Positions 7,231-16,537 are shown, numbered from the stretch's first letter. The stretch is DNA of 32,594 nt from Acholeplasmataceae bacterium (GCA_012837585.1 DUQW01000003.1:1-32594), one strand, 5' to 3'. A program made the numbers and translations. Notes: a model not told the origin generated them from the sequence alone.

Positions 7231-9258
7231 TTATACCTTCTTTATAATACTAAAATCAATTTCTAATCTAGAAACATCATGTCCTATGTATTTTACTAAT
7301 ACATAATCTCCTAATTTATATTCTACACCATAATCATTAATGTAGTTTAGTGTTTCTTCATAAAAGTAAAAATATGTATCCATATTTCTTAGTGCACAAA
7401 ATCCTTCAATACCATTTTTAAGTTGAATAAACATTCCTGATGGTAATATAGAAACGATTTGTCCTTTATAAACATTTTCTATATTTTGATTAAGATAGTT
7501 AATTGAATATAGTTTTTCAACATCTCTTTCAATTTCAATTGCGACTCTTTCTTGAGTACTTGAGTGTTTTAAAATTTCTGGTAAAACTTGATCATAATAA
7601 GAAAACTTTTTTTGAAAATCTGTCTTATTAAATAATAAATCATTAATAATTCTATGTAAAATTAAATCAGGATATCTTCTAATCGGTGCCGTAAAGTGTG
7701 TATAACATTGTAATCCTAGTCCGTAATGGATATCACGATATGAGACATATACAGCACGCTTCATCGCTTTTAAAACTAATTGACTAACAATTTGTTTATA
7801 TCTAGTTTCACTTGCAAGATTAACAAGTTTTGCAATATTTTTAGGATTTTTATAATCTTTAATATTAGATTCAAAACCTAATCTTGAAATCACTTTAACT
7901 GATTCACTTAATTTTTCTAAATCAGGAGCCTCATGAATACGGTAAACCGATGGATAATTTAAGTTATATAAGTGTGTTGCCACTGTTTCATTAGCTAAAA
8001 TCATTAATACTTCAATTAACTTTTCGGCTTCATAAGATTCTCTTTTTCTAATTTCTAAAACTTTATCATCTTCTACGATAAATTCAAGTTCAGTTGATTC
8101 AAAATCAATTGAACCAGACTCTTTACTTTTCTTTTCTAACACTTTTGAAAAATCAAATAAAGTAAGTAGAGCGTATTTCAATTCGTTTTTATGATTAAAT
8201 TTATTATTTTGGAATAAATCATTAACTTCATCATAAGTTAATCTTTGATCACTTTTTATAATAGTTTTCTCTATTTTATAATCAATTACTTGCAAAGATT
8301 TAGATACTTTAAAAATAACTGACATCGCAAGTTTTTCTTCATCTTCATTAAGTGAGCCAATACCGTTACTAATTTGAACAGGTAACATTGGAATTACTTT
8401 ATTAACTACATATAAACTAGTCGCTCTTCTTTGGGCTTCTAAATCAATAAGTGAGCCTTCTTTAACTAAATACCCAATATCAGCAATATGAACTCCAACT
8501 TCATAGTAATCTATTTCTTCTTTAAAACTAATGGCATCATCTAAATCTTTAGCGTCAGCTCCATCAATAGTAAAAGTAAGAGTATTTGTATAATCAACTC
8601 TCATTTTTCTTTCGTTATCTAAATCTATAGTAATATTTCTTGCTTCCTCAATTAATTCAGGTGAAAACTCAAGTGGCCAATCTTTTTTATAGATAATTTT
8701 TAACATTTCCACATCGGGATCATTAACATGACCAATTGTATCAACGTAAGTTCCGATTATCTTCTTATTTTTAACTTCATTTATTTCAACATAAATAATT
8801 TCACCTTTCATTAAATTAGGTGCATTATTTAACTCTAAATGGAAATCCTCAATGTTTTCCAAAATATAAAAAGGTTTCTTTCTTTTTTTACTAAAATCAA
8901 CCTCAGCTATTAAGTGAGTCGTTTCCCTTTCTAGATAAAGTAAAATAACTTCGGTCATCATATTCATTAATACGATATCACCATTTAAAGTTAGTGTTTT
9001 AAAAGTTAAACGATAACTTTCATCATGTGATTTTAAATAATCAGTCATCTTTCCTTTAGAAATTTTACCAACTCTTAAATTAGGATGAAGTTTTAGTTGA
9101 TTATTATGAAGATAAAAATACTTTTGATAATTATCAATGTTTTTAATATCGTCTTCGTTTATTTCAAATTCGCTAAAAATAAAGTCTAAATCAATGCTTT
9201 GACTTTCATGATTATAAAAGAATATTAATATTTTTTGTAATAAATCATTTTGTTTCAT
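7231..9258 (-). CDS. rnr: Ribonuclease R (3'-5' exoribonuclease)
   Basis: RNase II/R-family exonuclease that degrades structured RNA and, with SmpB/tmRNA, non-stop mRNA. The protein is 675 residues, somewhat shorter than the about 780 of Bacillus RNase R. It has a short N-terminal helix-turn-helix-like segment (about 1-60), cold-shock-type domains (about 60-200) and the RNB domain with DGADAKDLDDA near residue 235, which supplies the metal-binding Asp residues. The RNB signature FTAPIRRYPDLILHR follows near residue 525, and a C-terminal S1 domain occupies about 590-670. No ribosome site precedes ATG 9258. A TGGTATAAT element ends 7 bases upstream, so the mRNA may start at the ATG itself. Confidence 0.95.
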   Translation of the reverse strand: MKQNDLLQKILIFFYNHESQSIDLDFIFSEFEINEDDIKNIDNYQKYFYLHNNQLKLHPNLRVGKISKGKMTDYLKSHDESYRLTFKTLTLNGDIVLMNMMTEVILLYLERETTHLIAEVDFSKKRKKPFYILENIEDFHLELNNAPNLMKGEIIYVEINEVKNKKIIGTYVDTIGHVNDPDVEMLKIIYKKDWPLEFSPELIEEARNITIDLDNERKMRVDYTNTLTFTIDGADAKDLDDAISFKEEIDYYEVGVHIADIGYLVKEGSLIDLEAQRRATSLYVVNKVIPMLPVQISNGIGSLNEDEEKLAMSVIFKVSKSLQVIDYKIEKTIIKSDQRLTYDEVNDLFQNNKFNHKNELKYALLTLFDFSKVLEKKSKESGSIDFESTELEFIVEDDKVLEIRKRESYEAEKLIEVLMILANETVATHLYNLNYPSVYRIHEAPDLEKLSESVKVISRLGFESNIKDYKNPKNIAKLVNLASETRYKQIVSQLVLKAMKRAVYVSYRDIHYGLGLQCYTHFTAPIRRYPDLILHRIINDLLFNKTDFQKKFSYYDQVLPEILKHSSTQERVAIEIERDVEKLYSINYLNQNIENVYKGQIVSILPSGMFIQLKNGIEGFCALRNMDTYFYFYEETLNYINDYGVEYKLGDYVLVKYIGHDVSRLEIDFSIIKKV

Positions 9259-9264
9259 ACATAA

Positions 9265-9273
9265 ATTATACCA
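9265..9273 (-). promoter_or_regulatory. rnr promoter (extended -10)
   Basis: TATAAT at 9270-9265 (minus strand) is preceded by TGG, forming an extended -10. The -35 position (9293-9288, TTAATA) is weak. The expected start of transcription, about 7 bases further, falls on the A of the rnr ATG at 9258. Confidence 0.6.
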
Positions 9274-9291
9274 TGTTTAATATAAAATATT

Positions 9292-9315
9292 AAAAAAGGC
9301 TGGTAAACCAGCCTT
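9292..9315 (-). terminator. Intrinsic terminator after eno
   Basis: A perfect 8-bp stem AAGGCTGG/CCAGCCTT around TTTA is followed by T residues on the minus strand, shortly after the enolase stop. It separates eno from the rnr promoter. Opposite-strand T-richness means it could also stop antisense transcripts. Confidence 0.9.
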
Positions 9316-9329
9316 CTTTTTATACTATT

Positions 9330-10640
<1,311 letters not shown>

Positions 10641-10665
10641 TTAAAAATAATTAAAATCCATTAAT

Positions 10666-10671
10666 ATTATA
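10666..10671 (-). promoter_or_regulatory. eno -10 element
   Basis: TATAAT on the minus strand about 45 bases upstream of the enolase start. The matching -35 region (around 10689-10694, TTTATT) is poor. It is the best promoter candidate between the RibU gene and eno. Confidence 0.45.
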
Positions 10672-10730
10672 CTAAATATCACCACTTTAATAAACTGATA
10701 ACACAAAATAACATATGATTTTGTATTTTT

Positions 10731-11423
10731 TTATTCTTCACTGTTAATTGCAATTAATATTGGTCTTCTAATTAAAGTAAATAAAATCATACAAGATGCA
10801 AATTTAACTAAGTTAAATGGACCATAAAGTGAAACGATAAATATCGTATAATTCATAATTCCAGGTCCACCAAACATACGATCATATTTACCAGAGTTAA
10901 CTAAACTTATAAAGAATGGATACTCGCCTGATGAAGCAAATGATGGAGTTACTACTAAATAGTTAATTGTAACCATAAATAGCGCCATTAATACTGTCAC
11001 AATTAATATCAGTGCAATTTCTCTTCCAATACCAGATACAAGACTTTTATTTCCTTCATAAACAGAATTAGGTCTATCATATCTATAGTTATTGATTCTT
11101 AAAACTCGACTAAATCCCATATAGATTAATATCATTACAATTGAAGCAACGATAGCGACAGTTTCCCCAAAAAATGGAAACGGAATATTAGTTGAATGAC
11201 CAGAAATTAACCACCTTACAACTGAACGAATCACTATTACTGCTAAGGTGTGGTTAAATCCAATTAAAACAAATGAAATTAAAATTACAACTTCACTAAA
11301 ATCTAATTTTAACCATGGTGCCATTGGCCAGACAATTTCAAGATAACCGACTATTAAAGCTAACGCCGCTAAAATTGCCGCTAGTACTGGTTTTAATAAT
11401 TTGTTGTTGGTGTTATTTATCAT
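10731..11423 (-). CDS. ribU: Riboflavin ECF transporter substrate-binding component (RibU-type)
   Basis: Integral membrane S-component of an energy-coupling-factor importer. It binds riboflavin and relies on EcfA/EcfT proteins encoded elsewhere. About 230 residues with five to six hydrophobic helices. The segment PWLKLDFSEVVIL after the first helix is typical of RibU. The FMN riboswitch directly upstream fixes the substrate class. The frame stays open back to an ATG at 11507, but that start lies inside the riboswitch. ATG 11423 has a strong AGGAGG at 11437-11432 and begins MINNTNNK, so it is the real start. Acholeplasmas are commonly dependent on external riboflavin (inference). Confidence 0.88.
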   Translation of the reverse strand: MINNTNNKLLKPVLAAILAALALIVGYLEIVWPMAPWLKLDFSEVVILISFVLIGFNHTLAVIVIRSVVRWLISGHSTNIPFPFFGETVAIVASIVMILIYMGFSRVLRINNYRYDRPNSVYEGNKSLVSGIGREIALILIVTVLMALFMVTINYLVVTPSFASSGEYPFFISLVNSGKYDRMFGGPGIMNYTIFIVSLYGPFNLVKFASCMILFTLIRRPILIAINSEE

Positions 11424-11445
11424 ATTTAATGCCTCCTTAGAAATG

Positions 11446-11466
11446 AAAAACCACCTTCTCAGGCGG
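11446..11466 (-). terminator. Riboswitch expression-platform terminator
   Basis: Minus-strand hairpin CCGCCT-GAGA-AGGTGG (one G-U pair) followed by TTTTTC. It lies between the FMN aptamer and the ribU ribosome site. It is the expected switch that stops transcription when FMN is bound. Confidence 0.8.
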
Positions 11467-11496
11467 CATAAAAACATAAAAAAGAATTTTATTATG

Positions 11497-11606
11497 TTCT
11501 CTTTCATCCAGACTATAACTGTCGGTACTAGAATTTCACTAGTTCAACCTATAAGGTTCGTGGACTATTACCACCGGTGGAGACTTCCACTCCGCCCTGA
11601 GAATTA
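11497..11606 (-). ncRNA. FMN riboswitch (RFN element)
   Basis: On the minus strand the element shows the conserved RFN parts in order: TCAGGGCGG, a hairpin leading to CCACCGGTGGT, GTCCACGAAC, a variable arm, GTACCGACAGTTATAGTCTG, then GATGAAAGAGAA closing the P1 stem with TTCTC at the 5' end. It precedes an intrinsic terminator and the RibU gene, so FMN should shut off riboflavin uptake at transcription level. Confidence 0.96.
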
Positions 11607-11619
11607 TATTTCTAATTAT

Positions 11620-11647
11620 ATTTTATCACTTTTAGTAAAATAGTCAA
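11620..11647 (-). promoter_or_regulatory. Promoter of the FMN riboswitch/ribU unit
   Basis: TTGACT (11647-11642), a 16-base spacer and TAAAAT (11625-11620) on the minus strand, a good sigma-A-type match. Transcription would start a few bases before the aptamer. An 11-base direct repeat (11644-11654 and 11664-11674) overlaps its -35 end. Confidence 0.7.
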
Positions 11648-11673
11648 TTAATGTAATAACGATTCAATTAATG

Positions 11674-12492
11674 TCATATCTCAAATATCGCAATAGATTT
11701 TAATTTACGCAAAAATTCATCCATTTTTTTAATATATTCATCATTTATCGAATCCAATAATGGCATGTTTAAATTTAATTCTGCATTAAATGATGAACGG
11801 TATGCTACAACATAATACACAGTATTATTTTGAATGGCTAATCCTACTTGTTTGAAGGCAGATAATTTCATAGACAAGGCATTTGCTAATTTTGGATCCA
11901 TCTTAAAATTAGAATCGCTTGAATATAATAAATATCTGTTGTCAAAGTTAGCGACACCAGTTTGTATTTTTTGATCTTTAACTTTAGGTTTAAAATAATA
12001 CTTATAATTAAACATTATAAATGGTTTAGAATCGGTTTGCAGTTCTTTTTTTATGACAAACCCTCTAAATCGAAAGTCATTTAACATCGAAACTTCATAT
12101 ATTGAATATTCACTAGTATGAATTTCATTTAACACTTTATATTTATGAGATTTTCCAATTAGAGTAATCTCTGATAACTTAAGTGGTATTTTCTTATCCC
12201 AATCAACATCCTTAAACACATTATTAATAATTGGCTTAATTACTTCCTCTTGAAATTTATTATTGTATTTTTTAACGTATCTTCTTTCGACAATATCAGC
12301 TAGTATTATGAACAAAAATACCAAAAAAATAGCACTAATTGCTAAAATTAGAAATACCCACCATTCTATTTTAAGTGGAATAAATATTAAAACAATTATA
12401 GTTACTAGCATAATAATAAGTGATATCATTATGAAAGTAAAATACAGTGGGAAATATTTACTTCTTATATTTTCAAAATCTTGTGTTTTCAT
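11674..12492 (-). CDS. Membrane protein resembling DUF3137
   Basis: Not firmly recognised. The protein has 272 residues: a short N-terminal cytoplasmic stretch, two hydrophobic helices (about 15-37 and 43-66), then about 200 soluble residues. The soluble part contains FDNRYLLYSSD, a Pro-Lys-Leu helix and an AIQNNTVYYVVAY strand. This layout is like DUF3137 proteins of Mollicutes and other bacteria, whose function is unknown. It ends in TGA. The ribosome site GAAAGGAA precedes ATG 12492, and TGGTAAAAT upstream is a likely extended -10. It is divergent from the GH13 gene, and the cre-like site lies between the two. No function is assigned. Confidence 0.6.
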   Translation of the reverse strand: MKTQDFENIRSKYFPLYFTFIMISLIIMLVTIIVLIFIPLKIEWWVFLILAISAIFLVFLFIILADIVERRYVKKYNNKFQEEVIKPIINNVFKDVDWDKKIPLKLSEITLIGKSHKYKVLNEIHTSEYSIYEVSMLNDFRFRGFVIKKELQTDSKPFIMFNYKYYFKPKVKDQKIQTGVANFDNRYLLYSSDSNFKMDPKLANALSMKLSAFKQVGLAIQNNTVYYVVAYRSSFNAELNLNMPLLDSINDEYIKKMDEFLRKLKSIAIFEI

Positions 12493-12564
12493 ATGTCAAT
12501 TCCTTTCACTAAATATTTTACCACTATTTTGAAATATTAGATATATATCTTGATTAAAGTACTT

Positions 12565-12578
12565 TGAAAGCGGTTTCA
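12565..12578 (+). promoter_or_regulatory. cre-like catabolite operator
   Basis: TGAAAGCGGTTTCA matches the CcpA cre consensus TGWAANCGNTNWCA at every position and is nearly palindromic. It sits about 30-40 bases upstream of the presumed -10 of the GH13 gene, in the divergent intergenic region. LacI-family sugar regulators (e.g. MalR type) bind related sequences, so the regulator could be either. Confidence 0.7.
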
Positions 12579-12579
12579 T

Positions 12580-12612
12580 TTGAATTAAAATTTATATTAT
12601 AAATAATATAAT
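12580..12612 (+). promoter_or_regulatory. GH13 gene promoter region
   Basis: TATAAT at 12607-12612 is the best -10 before the GH13 gene. TTGAAT at 12580-12585 would be a -35 at a long 21-base spacing, so activation or an alternative -10 in the AT-rich stretch is possible. The ribosome site AAGGGGGA precedes ATG 12656. Confidence 0.45.
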
Positions 12613-12655
12613 GTATACTATTTATTGAGAGATTATTTAACAAGGGGGACTTGCA

Positions 12656-14695
12656 ATGTTAAAAAAATTAGCAGCAGTTTTGAAAAAGAATAAACCATCA
12701 TATCCACTAAATTACACTATTCCTTCATTACTAAATTACAAAGATCAAGGAAAATGTGTTGGAAATGGTGAAATTTTAATTAATCCTTATGATTTTTATT
12801 CTTTTTTAATTGAAGATTTATTTTTGCCAAAAAAACAAAAAGGTGTCAACTACTTAGAATCGATTTCTAATTCTAAAAAAGTTACAAGACGTACAAACTG
12901 GCATAAAAAGAGTGTTTTTTATTCTCTAATGGCTCGTACTTCTACTACTTGGGATAATGACCGTAGTGGAGAAATTGATGAAGCTAACATGTATGATTTA
13001 TCAGAACTTGGTTCATTTGTTAAATCAATAGCCTTACTTCCATATTTAAAATCAATTGGAATTGATGTTTTATACTTCTTACCTTTATCAAGTTATTCTA
13101 CTTATAGACCTAAAGGAGATTTAGGTTCTAGTTATGCTGTAGTTAACTTTACCGGATTAGATGAAAACCTAAAAGATTCTTTAACTGGGGATAAAATGAC
13201 ACTAAAAGATGAGTTTAAAACTTTTGTTGAAGCTGCTCATATTTTAGGAATTAGAATTATGATTGACATTATTCCAAGAACTAATGCATTAGATTCTAGT
13301 TTAATTTTAGATCATCCGGATTGGTTTTACTGGATTAACACGAAAGACTTATCAAAATATAATCCACCACTAATTGATACCATTGATGCTGAGGTAGTAC
13401 CTCCGCATGCCAAACATATGCCAAAAGTATATGAGCACGAAAATACTAAAGCTCACTTAAAATTATTTAAGGAAAATCCATATAAATTAAATCCAGCTAA
13501 ATGGGATGAAGTAAGAGCATTAGTTGAAAGTGGAGTAAATATTTTAGATGCAGTTGATAAAGTTTATAAGATGACTGTTGCTCCAGCATTTTCAGACCAC
13601 ATTAATGACAATCAACCACCTTGGTATGATGTTACTTTCTTTAGATTATATTTAGATCATCCGGTTAATGCTCAAAAATATTTAAAGAAAAATCAACCTC
13701 CTTATATTTTATTTGATACTATCAAATCAAACCTACACCCTGGTTTAGAACCTAATATGCCACTTTGGGAATTACTAGCTGATATTATTCCATATTATCA
13801 AAGAGAATTTGGAATTGATGGTGCTAGAATTGACATGGGACATGCTCTACCTAAAGAATTAATTGAAATGATTATTTCAAAAGCAAGAGAAATTGATCAA
13901 GATTTCGTATTCGTTGCAGAAGAATTAGATCCATCTAATGCTTTGCAAGCTAAAAAATTAGGTTATGATGCGATTATTGGTAATGGTTTCTGGATGGAAA
14001 ACCGTATTTTAGAAGGTAAATTACACGAGTTTATTGAAGCTGCACCAACACTTGCTTTACCAGCTTTTGCTTGTGGTGAAACACATGATACTCCTAGACT
14101 TGCCGGAAAACATAATGGTGTTAACTTAACTAATTTATTAACTTTAGTTAACTTCTTCATTCCAAATACAATGCCATTTATTAACTCAGGTCAAGAATTC
14201 TATGAAGTTCAACCAATGAACTTAGGAATTGATGCTACTCCTGAAGATAGATATCACTTACCAGAAAGTGATCCGTTCTACGGAAAACTTGCATTGTTTG
14301 ATAAATACGCACTTCATTATCAAAATGATCATTCATTAGTTAGTCATATTAGAAAATTATTACCAGTTAGAAATAAATATTTATCTAAATTAAACCCTAA
14401 GAAATTCCATATGTTTGAAGTTAAAGGACCACATATCGGATTAGCATTTGGTTATACATTCAATGCTAAAGGAGAAGATAAATTATTATTAATCGTTGGT
14501 AACACAAATACTTCTTATCAAGAATATATGGAAGTTAACTTAGACACTTTAGATGCTGATTTAGCACAAAAAATTGATGTTTTATTTGAATTTGACAGCG
14601 TTGAAGGCGAAGCTAACGTTAATGATTTCACGTTAAACGGAAATCCGTTTTTCTTAGTCGGACCTGGTGAAGTTAAAGTTATTCTTGTAGGATAA
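12656..14695 (+). CDS. GH13 alpha-amylase-family enzyme, atypical
   Basis: Intracellular (no signal peptide) glycoside hydrolase/transglycosidase-type protein of 679 residues, acting on alpha-glucans or maltose derivatives. GIDVLYFLPLSSY near residue 140 opens the TIM barrel. DGARIDMGHALP near 390 has the nucleophile Asp. FVAEEL near 422 holds the acid/base Glu. ETHDTPR near 477 has the third acid. A GQE segment follows and a beta domain closes the protein. The usual region I (DxVxNH) is replaced by MIDIIPRTN, then HPDWFYW and a long insert (about 220-370). These traits recall GlgE-type maltosyltransferases, but the match is loose. It is the only plus-strand gene, has a cre-like site upstream, and ends at a bidirectional terminator. 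Confidence 0.85.
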   Translation: MLKKLAAVLKKNKPSYPLNYTIPSLLNYKDQGKCVGNGEILINPYDFYSFLIEDLFLPKKQKGVNYLESISNSKKVTRRTNWHKKSVFYSLMARTSTTWDNDRSGEIDEANMYDLSELGSFVKSIALLPYLKSIGIDVLYFLPLSSYSTYRPKGDLGSSYAVVNFTGLDENLKDSLTGDKMTLKDEFKTFVEAAHILGIRIMIDIIPRTNALDSSLILDHPDWFYWINTKDLSKYNPPLIDTIDAEVVPPHAKHMPKVYEHENTKAHLKLFKENPYKLNPAKWDEVRALVESGVNILDAVDKVYKMTVAPAFSDHINDNQPPWYDVTFFRLYLDHPVNAQKYLKKNQPPYILFDTIKSNLHPGLEPNMPLWELLADIIPYYQREFGIDGARIDMGHALPKELIEMIISKAREIDQDFVFVAEELDPSNALQAKKLGYDAIIGNGFWMENRILEGKLHEFIEAAPTLALPAFACGETHDTPRLAGKHNGVNLTNLLTLVNFFIPNTMPFINSGQEFYEVQPMNLGIDATPEDRYHLPESDPFYGKLALFDKYALHYQNDHSLVSHIRKLLPVRNKYLSKLNPKKFHMFEVKGPHIGLAFGYTFNAKGEDKLLLIVGNTNTSYQEYMEVNLDTLDADLAQKIDVLFEFDSVEGEANVNDFTLNGNPFFLVGPGEVKVILVG

Positions 14696-14705
14696 TTATA
14701 AATAT

Positions 14706-14737
14706 AAAATGGCGCAAAAATTGCGCCATTTTTTTAT
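14706..14737. terminator. Bidirectional intrinsic terminator
   Basis: AAAATGGCGCAA/TTGCGCCATTTT, an uninterrupted 12-bp stem with an AAA loop, flanked by A-rich sequence on the left and T-rich sequence on the right. It lies between the convergent GH13 and hydrolase genes and should stop transcription from both sides. Confidence 0.93.
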
Positions 14738-14741
14738 TTTA

Positions 14742-15539
14742 TTATATTCTTTTATCTAACCATTCAACGATATCTTCAAAAACTGGTTTACTTTTTGAAT
14801 CGTTTAGAATGTTATGTTTTAATTCTGGATATAACTTTCTTGTTTTATCTTGTGAACTAATATGATTATATAAATATTCGCTTAATTCAGGAGGAACAAC
14901 TATATCTTCTTCTCCGTGAATAAAGAAATACGGAATATCAATCAGGTGCATTCCTTTTTTAATCTTCCTAAGTCCGTGAATCATTGTTTTGTTAATTAAT
15001 GATAAATAAAAATAATCTAATAAATAATCGTCTTTTTTAAAGTTTAAGGCTTGTAATGGATCACTGTATAAATTAGGATCTTCAAAATTAGTTTTGACCT
15101 TAACAAACCATAAAAGTTCACCCGGGAAGAATCTTAAAAATTTAACTGCTTTAGTAAAATTACCGGTTGCCCCTGAAGCAATAACACCATCTATATTTAA
15201 CTTATCATTAGATACTAAATATAAGTTATGAATCAATGCCCCTAATGAATGACCCAGTAAAAAAACTTTAGTTTTATATCTTTTTTGAGCATACTCAATT
15301 AATTCTTCCAAATCTTTAACAAACACATTGGCTGATTTAACATAACCACGTTTACCGCCACTACGACCATGTCCCCTTAAATCATAAGCTAATACGTTAT
15401 AATCGTGTTTATTTAAATATTTAATTAACTCTTCATATCTTAAGTGATGTTCAGCAATTCCGTGTGAAAGAATAATAGTAGCTTTGGCTTTTTCTGCTTG
15501 ATATGTTTTTACGTGAATAAATTCGTGATTAATTAGCAT
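14742..15539 (-). CDS. Alpha/beta hydrolase, monoacylglycerol lipase/lysophospholipase type
   Basis: Serine hydrolase of 265 residues with no signal peptide. Visible motifs: oxyanion segment SHGIAEHHLRY, YDLRGHGRSGG, nucleophile elbow GHSLGA, acid in HGEEDIVVP and base in LKHNILND, a complete Ser-Asp-His triad. The HGxxEH and RGHG pattern matches the monoacylglycerol lipase/lysophospholipase (Hydrolase_4) group, so a lipid acyl ester is the likely substrate. It is the last gene of the tdh-kbl-mrp unit, starting one base after the mrp stop (TAATATG) with no clear ribosome site, which suggests coupled translation. The exact substrate cannot be read from sequence. Confidence 0.85.
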   Translation of the reverse strand: MLINHEFIHVKTYQAEKAKATIILSHGIAEHHLRYEELIKYLNKHDYNVLAYDLRGHGRSGGKRGYVKSANVFVKDLEELIEYAQKRYKTKVFLLGHSLGALIHNLYLVSNDKLNIDGVIASGATGNFTKAVKFLRFFPGELLWFVKVKTNFEDPNLYSDPLQALNFKKDDYLLDYFYLSLINKTMIHGLRKIKKGMHLIDIPYFFIHGEEDIVVPPELSEYLYNHISSQDKTRKLYPELKHNILNDSKSKPVFEDIVEWLDKRI

Positions 15540-15540
15540 A

Positions 15541-16506
15541 TTATAATTCCATTGTCTTTATAATAATTTTAGCGATATCTTCATATTCTTTTTTAACTAC
15601 TTCTTTATATTCTTCATAGTTTATCGGAATAGCGCCTAAAAGGGGTACATCTAATTTACTTGCTACTTCAATTCCTCCACCTTGACCAAAGATATAATCT
15701 TTATTTTTTGATACTGGATTTAAATAATAACTCATATTTTCAATAACACCAATAACTTCATGGCCAATTTGATTTGCCCCAATACCAGCTTTAACGGCAA
15801 TTTTAGATGCCGGAAGACTTGGAGTAGTGACAATTACCATTTTGCTTTTTGGTGCAAATTTATTAATATCTAAGGCAACATCTCCAGTTCCAGGAGGTAA
15901 GTCTATTAAAATCAGTTTAGTATCATCAGCCCAACGAACACTATTAAAAAAGTAAGTTAACATCTTGTTAAGCATTGGTCCTCTCCACATTAGTGGCTTA
16001 TCATCAGGCATAAAATACTCCGTTGAAATAACTTCAATACCTTCTCCTTGAAGTGGAATCATTAATTCATTTTCATCGCCCATTACTGGCGTTTTTTTAA
16101 TATCTAAAATAAACGGAATTGACGCTCCGTAAACATCAGCGTCAATAATAGCCGTTTTAATACCTAAATTATTTAATGCTTTTGCTAAATTAACAGTTAC
16201 AGTCGATTTACCAACTCCACCCTTACCACTAGCAACTCCTAAATAAATATATGGTGGTCTTGGTTTTGGAAATTCATTAATGGTAATTACTGCTCCTGGT
16301 AAGTTTAAATCAACTTTTAATAGTTTAGTAATATTAATTCTAACTTCACGTTCATCTTTTTCCTTATTTACTAATTTAACTACTACTTCACAAACGCCAT
16401 CGGGTTTAATATAAGCTGATTCAATTCCACCAGTTTCTTCTAATGTTTTTTTGGCGCTTGGATCATAAATAGTTCCAATATATTTAATTAATTCTTGATT
16501 AGTCAT
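15541..16506 (-). CDS. mrp: Mrp/SalA-type P-loop ATPase
   Basis: Mrp/NBP35-family ATPase of about 321 residues. An N-terminal MIP18-like domain (about 1-75) is followed by the deviant Walker A GKGGVGKST (about 94-102), LIDLPPGTGD and the GGG segment GQGGGIEVA. Many family members carry iron-sulfur clusters on a CxxC after IENMSY. Here that place reads YYLNPVSKNKDYIFG with no cysteines, so it probably does not bind a cluster there. I believe the Bacillus regulator SalA is similar in this respect. An in-frame TTG at 16515 directly abuts the AAGGA ribosome site, so ATG 16506 (9-base spacing, MTNQELIK) is the better start. It lies downstream of kbl in the same unit. Confidence 0.88.
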   Translation of the reverse strand: MTNQELIKYIGTIYDPSAKKTLEETGGIESAYIKPDGVCEVVVKLVNKEKDEREVRINITKLLKVDLNLPGAVITINEFPKPRPPYIYLGVASGKGGVGKSTVTVNLAKALNNLGIKTAIIDADVYGASIPFILDIKKTPVMGDENELMIPLQGEGIEVISTEYFMPDDKPLMWRGPMLNKMLTYFFNSVRWADDTKLILIDLPPGTGDVALDINKFAPKSKMVIVTTPSLPASKIAVKAGIGANQIGHEVIGVIENMSYYLNPVSKNKDYIFGQGGGIEVASKLDVPLLGAIPINYEEYKEVVKKEYEDIAKIIIKTMEL

Positions 16507-16537
16507 AGTTGTCAATCCTTTCTCTAGTCGGAATATG

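Noticed and set aside
10699-10720. ACAAAAT/ATTTTGT hairpin after ribU as a terminator.
   Set aside because: Seven weak A-T-rich pairs and no T-tract after it on the minus strand.
11424-11507. RibU N-terminal extension back to an ATG at 11507.
   Set aside because: It would translate the terminator and part of the FMN aptamer. A strong ribosome site and a family-like start lie at 11423.
11401-11643. Plus-strand open frame of 80 codons.
   Set aside because: It runs antisense through the riboswitch and has no family resemblance or clear ribosome site.
12263-12532. Plus-strand open frame antisense to the DUF3137-like gene.
   Set aside because: Mirror of hydrophobic codons on the other strand; no supporting signals. 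The same holds for antisense frames at 13963-14160, 18329-18550, 23877-24077, 26156-26422 and 27104-27295.
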